A stretch of DNA of 40,735 nucleotides from Lachnospiraceae bacterium (GTDB lineage Bacteria > Bacillota > Clostridia > Lachnospirales > Lachnospiraceae). Shown here in pieces: positions 34,121 through 40,735 of the stretch. Location of the stretch: positions 1 through 40,735 of the forward strand of contig JAFPAQ010000011.1 in assembly GCA_017424235.1 (NCBI GenBank), given 5' to 3'. Both the position numbers and the translations under genes were made by a program. Within the stretch, counting starts at the first letter, position 1, and each line of letters starts with the position of its first letter. Below the pieces are notes generated by a model. The model was not told the origin of the DNA and did no database searches. It saw only the letters and a program-made list of their open reading frames with translations.

Positions 34121-36418
34121 CTAAACTCCCTTCAACGCAGTCACCATATCAATCGTCTCAATCTTTGCGTTGATCCTTGCATTCATGATAACAGACAAAA
34201 GAAATGTTACCATAAATGTACAAATATATGAGATCAGCGATACCTGAATCATACAGTCAAGATCCTCGCCCATCGTCGAGATCAGAAGCTCCAATACCCG
34301 ATATCCAAAAGGAATCCCCGACACGGTTCCAACTGCCGATAGAATCAGATTCTGCTGCATCAGGATTGCCTTTAAATCCTTTGCACGAAATCCCAATACT
34401 TTCAATGTTGACATGTCACGGCTCTTTTCCATATACGAGAGGGAGCCCATATTATACAGAATCACAACTCCCATCAGCAGTGACAGTGAAATCACAATTA
34501 CAATCAGGGAATAATTGGCTTCATTGCTCCTCCTCATTCCTTCTGACAGGCTTGCAACAGCGTTCACTGACTCAATTTCTGTCTTTTCTTCCAAGTCCTT
34601 TGAAACAGTCCTGTTCGTATAGATGCAATTCGGCTCAAAGATACCCTGTAATCCTTCCCACGTATCTCGGGAGAGGGTAATTCCCTGTGTAATCGGATTG
34701 CGGTTTATAAAAGCCACACGTTCCGTATATGCCTTTGACGTACCGCTTACTTTCCACGAAACAAAATCCCCTTCTTTCACGCCAAGTATTTTTGCTTCAC
34801 AATAAGAAAGTGCAACCCCATCCAGACCGACATACTGACCTTTCATATCATTGATAAAATAACAGTTTCCCTTGTCGACAACAGTCATACTGGTACGATG
34901 ATTTGACGCATCCGTAAATAGCATGATTGGCTCATTTTCAATCATCTGTCCACGATATTCTTTTGCATAATCATATACGACATCATAATCTGCCTGTTCA
35001 GAAAAATTGACAATATCGTTTGCCCTGACCAGCTCACCATACATCCATGTCGTTTCTTTGGCTAAGGATTCCCAAAAGCCAAATGCTGCAAAAATCAGTG
35101 CACTGCAGGTCATAATACCTGCCAGACTCATCACTGTGCGAAGCTTATTTCTGGCAACATCCTGCACATTCCAGCGTGTGGAAAACCGCAGCCTGCTCCA
35201 TATTGGAAGCTTCTCATACCAGCCTGTTCCAAAAGCTTTTGGCGATTCCGGCTGTAGAATGACAGCTGCATTTTGTGACAGTACCCTTTTATTTGAATAG
35301 TAAGCAACAACTGCTGCTGACGCTGTCAGCAATAGCGCAAAATAAACATTACTTACAGGAAACACCTTACACTCATATGGATTCAGGAAAAACCAGGTCA
35401 TGTTCTCATAACCGACATCTCCTAAAACATAATATCCAACAACAGCGCCAACGACACAGCCAAGAAATACAGTGAAAATACCATAGGACATATAATGAAA
35501 TGTGATTGTCCTGTCACGGAAGCCTAATGCTTTCAATGCACCAATGACTGTTCTTTGTCTGGCAATCAGTCTGGTCATTGTTGACAGGATTCCAATCAGG
35601 GCAATACATCCAAACAAAATCGGAAATATTTTCTTCAGCGCCAGCAAACTGTTAAGGCTGTTCAAATACGTGCGAATCTGATAATCCTGTCCTTTTGTGG
35701 TCATGACCAGTTCCTCAGAATCCAAAGTCTTTTTGATTGCCGCACTGACCTGTGACGTCAGCCTGTCCTCCGATGCAGTCAGGTTCAGTTGTCCGCTAAC
35801 ACCCTCAATATCAATCAGAAGCTCATCGAACACGACATCCTCATACGGACACTCAGAGATATCCATAAAGCCAAAGCTATATTCACCATAGGTCGCTTCC
35901 ACATAAGAATCAGGCATATAATATAGATACTGTGGTGAATAGACCAATCCCTTCACTTCTTCATTCAATCGGATGTGGTCTGACATAATCGTAACGATAT
36001 CACCGCACTCGATACCCATCGCCTCGCAGAACGTCGCATCAAGCCAGATTCCCGAAGCTCCTTCCGTGTACGGAACACCTTCCTTCAACAGCATTTCTGA
36101 GATATCATTTCCGCTAAGATACGTCAACAGGATATTCTTTTCTCCACCAAGCTCAATCTTCCCTGATGTGTTGTAGTACCCGTTCACGCTCCTTATCTGA
36201 GGAAGATTTTGTAACGCATCGATATCTTCTCTGGTAAAAAGCTGCCCCTGAACATCGAGATCCCTATAATTCGTGTCCGTCAAATACCTGTCAAGCGCAT
36301 CCGGACTGGAGGCCGAAAGCCCGGACAGCACACTTACAGATATGAATGCCATCGTGAAAATGGCAAGAAATTGTATCAAATTTGCCTGTAAGTCTTTAAA
36401 CATTTTTTGGAACAGCAT
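34121..36418 (-). CDS. FtsX/MacB-type ABC transporter permease
   Basis: A 765-residue permease with a first span near 15-35. A large extracytoplasmic domain (40-250) precedes an FtsX core of about three spans (255-380), then a second span-loop-core set (about 425-755, with ALKVLGFRAKDLKAILMQQN near 675). This duplicated FtsX layout is typical of exporters that move peptides or lipids by a mechanotransmission route. Its ATPase is most likely the GAF-ABC protein at 31208 and its adaptor the protein at 32441. It is the first gene of the operon; no confident promoter is visible in the 78-bp gap before it. ATG 36418 is 11 nt after AAGGGG. The substrate is unknown. Confidence 0.92.
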   Translation of the reverse strand: MLFQKMFKDLQANLIQFLAIFTMAFISVSVLSGLSASSPDALDRYLTDTNYRDLDVQGQLFTREDIDALQNLPQIRSVNGYYNTSGKIELGGEKNILLTYLSGNDISEMLLKEGVPYTEGASGIWLDATFCEAMGIECGDIVTIMSDHIRLNEEVKGLVYSPQYLYYMPDSYVEATYGEYSFGFMDISECPYEDVVFDELLIDIEGVSGQLNLTASEDRLTSQVSAAIKKTLDSEELVMTTKGQDYQIRTYLNSLNSLLALKKIFPILFGCIALIGILSTMTRLIARQRTVIGALKALGFRDRTITFHYMSYGIFTVFLGCVVGAVVGYYVLGDVGYENMTWFFLNPYECKVFPVSNVYFALLLTASAAVVAYYSNKRVLSQNAAVILQPESPKAFGTGWYEKLPIWSRLRFSTRWNVQDVARNKLRTVMSLAGIMTCSALIFAAFGFWESLAKETTWMYGELVRANDIVNFSEQADYDVVYDYAKEYRGQMIENEPIMLFTDASNHRTSMTVVDKGNCYFINDMKGQYVGLDGVALSYCEAKILGVKEGDFVSWKVSGTSKAYTERVAFINRNPITQGITLSRDTWEGLQGIFEPNCIYTNRTVSKDLEEKTEIESVNAVASLSEGMRRSNEANYSLIVIVISLSLLMGVVILYNMGSLSYMEKSRDMSTLKVLGFRAKDLKAILMQQNLILSAVGTVSGIPFGYRVLELLISTMGEDLDCMIQVSLISYICTFMVTFLLSVIMNARINAKIETIDMVTALKGV

Positions 36419-36496
36419 TCTTTTTCTTCCCCTTTGTGTCTTTTATAGATTATCTGCTGAACAGTTACCTATATTCTTTATCACCATAGAATATTT

Positions 36497-37030
36497 TTAT
36501 TGTATGTAAATGATTGCCGTCTTTTTCAACGCCTTACCTATCCTCGTTATTGCTGAAACGATTAATCCAAAGCACATCAAATATAGCATAATGGTTTCTG
36601 AATTATTATTTACGATACACATAATCGATATCGTTACTTTTATGATTCCAGTAATCAGTTTCCATTTCCAGAATGCTGCTTCTGCTTTACGTGATTCATA
36701 AGCTCTGAAAATCGTAATAATACCCGCAAAAAAGTAATAAATAACGAAATATGCCATCATATATCTTTGACCGATTCCTTTTATCGATAAAATAAAAAAA
36801 CTCAAGTCCAAAGTGATCAATGCCCGGTAAAGAATTATTTTCCCACCAACCATATGTATTCCCATACTAAGGAAATAAGCGAACTGTTTGATTCCATTTA
36901 TCAGCAAAGCTACTCCAAGAATGAACGTTGCCATATAATATCCTGTATCTGGAAATACCAGCATGGAAATACTCACCATAATGATCACTATTCCGATTAC
37001 GATATTCTTTATCCTATTGACTTTACTCAT
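36497..37030 (-). CDS. DUF308/HdeD-like membrane protein
   Basis: A protein of about 177 residues with five or six spans in pairs (near 10-27, 34-52, 65-83, 88-110, 122-142, 145-163 of the product), the pattern of the HdeD/DUF308 family. The typical segments are IVIGIVIIMVSISMLVFPDTG and ATFILGVALLINGI. HdeD is linked to acid resistance in Escherichia coli; here no role is shown. The start is uncertain: ATG 37030, with GAGAGATTGAGG ahead of it, is preferred to a TTG at 37036. It begins directly after the DUF6765-like gene and is the last gene of that unit. Confidence 0.78.
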   Translation of the reverse strand: MSKVNRIKNIVIGIVIIMVSISMLVFPDTGYYMATFILGVALLINGIKQFAYFLSMGIHMVGGKIILYRALITLDLSFFILSIKGIGQRYMMAYFVIYYFFAGIITIFRAYESRKAEAAFWKWKLITGIIKVTISIMCIVNNNSETIMLYLMCFGLIVSAITRIGKALKKTAIIYIQ

Positions 37031-37040
37031 CCTCAATCTC

Positions 37041-38204
37041 TCATTTCATTGGTTTTTTGAAATTATTAACTATTTTCTCAAAATCCTTAATACCCCTGAA
37101 TCCTTTTTTCCAATAATCAACAGAAAAACCGGCAAGCATGTTTCCGGATTCAAAAACAGCATTTGTAACCATACTTTTCTGGCGCATTGCTGCAAGTATA
37201 AATCTTCCAAATGAAGTATCGTCTTTGAGATCATGCGAAGCATTTCCATACGCAATCTGATATTGATTGATATCAAAAGGAATGATTTCACATCCGGACA
37301 ATTCTTCTCCAAATTCTTTCCAATCCCTGGAAGCGATAAGCTGACGTTTACTCAGTATCGTATTGATTCGATCTCTCCATGAAGAAATCGCATCAAAATC
37401 ATAAGTTTCTTTTTCGAATGTTTTTACTTCCCCTCGAAGATATTTCATTGCATATATCATTTGGCAAAATGCCTTTTCATACTCTTTTGGATTATTCTTA
37501 TCAATCACATCATAATTTCCCCAGGCAGGCTGATATTTATAATGTGCAAAACTATAATCAGGCAAATGTCCTGCACGTCCATGCCCCAGATTCATAACTG
37601 AATTCTCACTACCATCATTCATACTATTGATATATATCCCTTTTTCCGGATTATCTGTACCTACAGGATTATGATGAAAAGTAACATGTCTTTCATAGCA
37701 TGAATCATTGTCATTAATCACTTCATAAAATTCAAAATCCGTATTGTTAATTACCTGAGATGGTGTGCCTGCAAAATATGCATGCGCCCAGGTATCTGCA
37801 AGGACATGCATGGCTAATCCTACACTTTCCAAATCCCTGTTCTTTGCAAGATTCACTGTCCTAACCATAAGATCACCATTGGGTTTACAAATCAGTCTGT
37901 ATTTACTTCTGTAAGTAGGGGAAAACGCTTTAACGGGAGCATATAAATCATAAGGTAAAAAATGATAGGAGACCCATATTCTGGTAATATTTTGCAAGCC
38001 AATTAAGTCTGTTCCTGCTTCCATCATTTCACTTTGAAGTTGTGTCGTAGCTGCTGATAATGGCGCATGATTTTTTTTCAGTAAAGTAACCGTGCAACAA
38101 TCAACAAATTGTGCGCTGTATGCAATTTCCAAACTTTCTTCGTGGGAATAACCGGCAATATATGCTGCGCAATACGTCGCATAATAATGAAAATCTTCCT
38201 GCAT
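37041..38204 (-). CDS. DUF6765-like protein with phospholipase C/nuclease-like His-Asp motifs
   Basis: A 387-residue protein without signal peptide or membrane span. It starts MQEDFHYYATYCAAYIAG and contains GLAMHVLADTWAHAYFAG near residue 130, plus a later His-rich segment (ERHVTFHHNPVG, NLGHGRAGHLPDYSFAHY). The spacing recalls zinc-dependent phospholipase C / S1-P1 nuclease folds, where such His and Asp residues hold metals, and matches my memory of the DUF6765 family. The substrate is unknown. GAGG lies 9 nt before ATG 38204, and the gene starts 5 nt after the preceding one. I infer a metal-dependent hydrolase with moderate support. Confidence 0.82.
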   Translation of the reverse strand: MQEDFHYYATYCAAYIAGYSHEESLEIAYSAQFVDCCTVTLLKKNHAPLSAATTQLQSEMMEAGTDLIGLQNITRIWVSYHFLPYDLYAPVKAFSPTYRSKYRLICKPNGDLMVRTVNLAKNRDLESVGLAMHVLADTWAHAYFAGTPSQVINNTDFEFYEVINDNDSCYERHVTFHHNPVGTDNPEKGIYINSMNDGSENSVMNLGHGRAGHLPDYSFAHYKYQPAWGNYDVIDKNNPKEYEKAFCQMIYAMKYLRGEVKTFEKETYDFDAISSWRDRINTILSKRQLIASRDWKEFGEELSGCEIIPFDINQYQIAYGNASHDLKDDTSFGRFILAAMRQKSMVTNAVFESGNMLAGFSVDYWKKGFRGIKDFEKIVNNFKKPMK

Positions 38205-38209
38205 CGTTT

Positions 38210-38668
38210 TTACCTCATTTTTTTCAGTAGTAATGAAAATACAATTACTTCTATAAGGATTATGTTCGATGTTAAATCGATAATTAAGTAAATCATTGTT
38301 TTTGCTTCAAATGCTTCTCCATTCACAAATTGTGGAATATATAGTGACCACGAAATAATATTGAACAGTACTGACAAAGCAATATACAGATTGCCTTTTT
38401 TCTCCCCACAGCTGACAGCCATTGCTGTTTTTCCAATGTAAACATACAAAAAAGTAACGCACATAAGTATCAAAAAAATAAACAGACATAAAATAATTCT
38501 TATAACAGTATTTCCTGGTTCTGTGCCATATTCCTGAGACAGCTCATTCCAGAGTTCAAATAAACTCTCTATCCCTCTTATTCCTGACCATATTGAGAAT
38601 AAAATGGTACCGACTCCACTCGTATATAATAAACCCTGCAATCGACGAACTTTTTTATCCGGATTCAT
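38210..38668 (-). CDS. Four-TM membrane protein, function unknown
   Basis: A protein of about 152 residues with hydrophobic segments near residues 12-28, 60-80, 92-112 and 122-148. I see no known family or conserved motif. ATG 38668 is chosen because GAGGAG lies 4-5 nt ahead; an ATG at 38680 overlaps the stop of the preceding gene by 4 bp (ATGA). Tight spacing to both neighbours puts it in one unit with the C39-like fragment and the DUF6765-like gene. Confidence 0.72.
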   Translation of the reverse strand: MNPDKKVRRLQGLLYTSGVGTILFSIWSGIRGIESLFELWNELSQEYGTEPGNTVIRIILCLFIFLILMCVTFLYVYIGKTAMAVSCGEKKGNLYIALSVLFNIISWSLYIPQFVNGEAFEAKTMIYLIIDLTSNIILIEVIVFSLLLKKMR

Positions 38669-38676
38669 ACTACTCC

Positions 38677-38892
38677 TCATTTCTGCATTTCATCATATGC
38701 ATTTTCTCCGAAATGATTTAATGTCATGATCGCAGCTGCACACCCACAGGTATATTCTGTTGTCTGCTGATAAGTTTCAAATTTTGAAATAAGATGCAGT
38801 GTCTCATCACTTTCCATGTTGTAAAGATTCCAGCCATCAATACATATCTTTTTTTCATCAGATAACCATCCTTTCCTTATCCATATTTTCAT
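38677..38892 (-). CDS. Truncated C39-like papain-fold peptidase, first gene of unit
   Basis: A 71-residue product. The second half, FETYQQTTEYTCGCAAAIM then TLNHFGENAYDE, resembles the start of C39-like (papain-fold) peptidases, where the Cys of TCG is the nucleophile preceded by an oxyanion Gln. The remaining 100 or more residues, including the catalytic His and Asp, are absent. The stop overlaps an ATG of the next frame. I therefore read it as the 5' remnant of a peptidase gene, possibly still translated. The ATG at 38892 has no Shine-Dalgarno, but a promoter-like element shared with 27975-28029 lies just upstream. Confidence 0.6.
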   Translation of the reverse strand: MKIWIRKGWLSDEKKICIDGWNLYNMESDETLHLISKFETYQQTTEYTCGCAAAIMTLNHFGENAYDEMQK

Positions 38893-38911
38893 CGCAGGTA
38901 ATCAATCACTG

Positions 38912-38966
38912 ATATTTTACCACAATTTCTTGAATTAATCTGTAATTTTTATAATTTTTAACAAAA
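38912..38966 (-). promoter_or_regulatory. Promoter-like element shared with 27975-28029
   Basis: Second copy of the 55-bp AT-rich element (41 identical positions, no gaps). The minus-strand extended -10 box TGGTAAAAT is at 38914-38922, 22 nt before the ATG at 38892. Confidence 0.45.
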
Positions 38967-39032
38967 TTTTAGAAATCTCTCGTTGTTAAAACAAAATAAA
39001 CAATAAAAATCTCTTTGAAATCAAAGCATAAA

Positions 39033-39070
39033 AAACCGCTATATCAAGTTTTTCCCTGACATAGCGGTTT
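39033..39070 (-). terminator. Terminator of AAA gene copy 2
   Basis: Stem 39033-39042 with 39061-39070, extended by TCA/TGA after one mismatch, followed on the minus strand by six T residues. It lies 4 nt past the AAA gene stop. Confidence 0.88.
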
Positions 39071-39073
39071 CCA

Positions 39074-40735
39074 CTATTTCTTCCCAATCAACACCTTTTT
39101 CCCCTGGAATGCAAAACCGTATTTATGAATCCGTTCCGAAGGAATTCCCTTAGCTGTCAGCAATGTCTCGTACTGCTTCTCCTCGATCTGACGAAGCGCT
39201 GCAGCCACAGTGTCCTGTAAAGTTTGTTCCTCCTCTGAATCATGTACCTTAAATTCCAGGATAAATGCATCATCCTGCCGGGGATCCTTTGGCTCAAGCA
39301 TCACATCATACCTGCCAAAACCACTTTCACGATTAGAAGTCATAACATATCTGTCCTGCAAATCCACCATCAGACCAAGCACAAACCCATGATAAAAGCG
39401 CTCCGGTTCATGTCTATATGGATTTTTTCCGGTATCAAAATAACTGAACGTCTTCAGTGCAACTTCGTTCATATAGACATTCATCTCTTTCAGTTTTCCA
39501 TTCAGTAATGCCCTTACAAAGCCGTTGTATTCCCTCTTTGTTCTGCTGAACCATCCGTTCACGATATCATAAAACAGGTCAAGTATCTCGCCATTTGTCA
39601 CAGCCAGCTCATACATCTGTCTCCGTCCCGGCACTTTCTTTTCATGGGAAAGTACTTTCAGATATCCGCCAGCCACCAACAGGCTAAAAATTGCATCGTC
39701 ATCATCATCAAGTTGGTTATACACAATCTGCTCATCAATCGGGCAATGGATTTTTTCTCCCCGAAGCAGGCTTTCAAATGTCTGTTTTACACTCTCACCG
39801 CTTTCCCTGATCAGCTTTCTAACCAGACTATTACTGCTCGTATTCGCCCAGTACATTTCAATTTCTCCTGTCTTCAGGAAATTAATGATTGACCACGGAT
39901 TATAAATATCCGTATGCTTCCCAAAAATAAAACCATCATACCAGTACTTGATTTCTTCTTTCCTGTCTGAATATCCAAATTCGTCAAGCGCAGCAAAAAC
40001 CTCTGTCTCAGTAAAACCGAATGCAGTGGCATACATATTTGATGTCGTTGTAACAACGACCGGATTATTCAAGTCTGAGAAAATTGATTCTTTACTGACT
40101 CTGGTAATGCCAGTCATCATACCACGTGCAAGATATGGATTTGTCTTAAATGTAGAATTGAATAAACTCCGCGTAAAGGAAACCATTTCATCCCAGTATC
40201 CTTGTATATAGGCCTCCTGCATCGGCGTATCATATTCATCGAGCAGGATAATGACGTTTTTGCCATAATATCTGCTCAGATAGCCGGATAACTGATATAA
40301 TGCCGACGAAGCAATCGCATCGTCCATACCAATTGTCACCCGGTCAAAATACTCCTTGTCTTTGTCTGTCAAGACTCCACTATCCCTTAAAAAAGAGAAT
40401 CTGCTGTATAAATTGATAATCACTTCACAGATTTTTTTCCGTGTCAGTTCATATTCTTTCTCTTTTATCCTCGCAAACGACAGAAAGATTACCGGATACG
40501 TCCCCTGTAGCTCCCTGTACTTCTCGTCCTGCCAGATGGAAAGTCCCTGGAAAAGGTCCTCCCTGCCTTTATAATCCAATGAAAAAAATGCCTCGAGCAT
40601 GGTCATATTCAGTGTCTTTCCAAAGCGGCGCGGACGGGTAATCAGAGTCACCTCATCACCATTCTCCCACCATTCCCGGATAAAATCTGTCTTATCTATA
40701 TAAAACACATTTTGCTCTCTGATTTTTTCAAAATC
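39074..40735 (-). CDS. AAA-ATPase-like / PD-(D/E)XK nuclease-like protein (copy 2), 5' end outside window
   Basis: Paralogue of the protein at 24996, open to the right edge; by comparison only about 10 N-terminal residues are missing (the frame begins DFEKIREQNVFYIDKTDF). It keeps the atypical P-loop TRPRRFGKTLN, Walker B VIILLDEYDTPMQEAY, and the nuclease-like GRYDVMLEP followed by AFILEFKV (D...ExK). Identity to copy 1 is about 60-65% by eye over the full length. The two copies therefore diverged well before this arrangement, or came from different sources. It lies in inverted orientation to copy 1 and ends at its own terminator. An internal GTG at 40708 is not the real start. Confidence 0.88.
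   Translation of the reverse strand, partial: DFEKIREQNVFYIDKTDFIREWWENGDEVTLITRPRRFGKTLNMTMLEAFFSLDYKGREDLFQGLSIWQDEKYRELQGTYPVIFLSFARIKEKEYELTRKKICEVIINLYSRFSFLRDSGVLTDKDKEYFDRVTIGMDDAIASSALYQLSGYLSRYYGKNVIILLDEYDTPMQEAYIQGYWDEMVSFTRSLFNSTFKTNPYLARGMMTGITRVSKESIFSDLNNPVVVTTTSNMYATAFGFTETEVFAALDEFGYSDRKEEIKYWYDGFIFGKHTDIYNPWSIINFLKTGEIEMYWANTSSNSLVRKLIRESGESVKQTFESLLRGEKIHCPIDEQIVYNQLDDDDDAIFSLLVAGGYLKVLSHEKKVPGRRQMYELAVTNGEILDLFYDIVNGWFSRTKREYNGFVRALLNGKLKEMNVYMNEVALKTFSYFDTGKNPYRHEPERFYHGFVLGLMVDLQDRYVMTSNRESGFGRYDVMLEPKDPRQDDAFILEFKVHDSEEEQTLQDTVAAALRQIEEKQYETLLTAKGIPSERIHKYGFAFQGKKVLIGKK

Noticed and set aside
24996..40735. Composite transposon with the AAA genes as transposases
   Set aside because: The proteins lack transposase catalytic motifs, and no terminal inverted repeats or target duplications are visible at their ends.

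Overview
The window reads as chromosome of a low-G+C, spore-forming Firmicute, most likely a Lachnospiraceae gut anaerobe of the Roseburia/Agathobacter/Lachnospira/Butyrivibrio type. The reasons are the sporulation block yqfC-yqfD-phoH-HD protein, a tepA-spoIIIE pair as in Bacilli, an electron-bifurcating NfnAB pair, and many surface and signalling families typical of that group. No species can be named from sequence reading alone, and no rRNA, tRNA, CRISPR array or insertion sequence was seen.

Positions 1-18100 look like ordinary core genome, with every gene on the minus strand. In transcription order they are metY, a membrane protein with an acidic tail, tepA, spoIIIE/ftsK, fhs, a zinc-ribbon/TPR/CHB_HEX-like protein, nfnA-nfnB, a small membrane protein, rlmH, pdp, yqfC, yqfD, phoH and a short HD-domain membrane protein that runs off the left edge. 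The main surprise is fhs (formate-tetrahydrofolate ligase), whose otherwise full-length frame is cut by one in-frame TAG where the family has a Trp.

Positions 18144-40735 are accessory and visibly richer in G+C in most parts. Block A (18144-24564, minus) is a partner-switching signalling operon: STAS antagonist, RsbW-like kinase, a 970-residue MFS protein fused to an extracytoplasmic propeller-like domain and a CACHE-like sensor, a GNAT acetyltransferase and a membrane PP2C/SpoIIE phosphatase. It ends in the collapsed remains of a PAS/histidine-kinase/receiver gene, and a textbook sigma-A promoter drives it. Block B (26761-29751) holds a paralogous RsbW-like kinase, a chimeric NHLM-secretion-like membrane protein and a divergent second PP2C phosphatase. 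Block C (29803-36418, minus) is an export/cell-wall operon: FtsX-type permease, membrane-fusion protein, GAF-ABC ATPase and a secreted SH3/NlpC-P60 protein. Block D (36497-38892, minus) is a low-G+C operon of a broken C39-like peptidase, a membrane protein, a DUF6765-like protein and a DUF308-like protein. Two AAA-ATPase/PD-(D/E)XK genes in inverted orientation (24996-26711 and 39074-40735) bracket blocks B-D.

My best candidate for a poorly described system is the combination of blocks A-C: duplicated phosphatase/anti-sigma-type switches, a sensor-transporter fusion, and an ABC exporter whose ATPase carries its own GAF sensor. No sigma factor, NHLM peptidase-transporter or leader peptide lies in the window, so the output of the switches is unknown. 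Several members are decayed or chimeric, so part of the region may be in decline.
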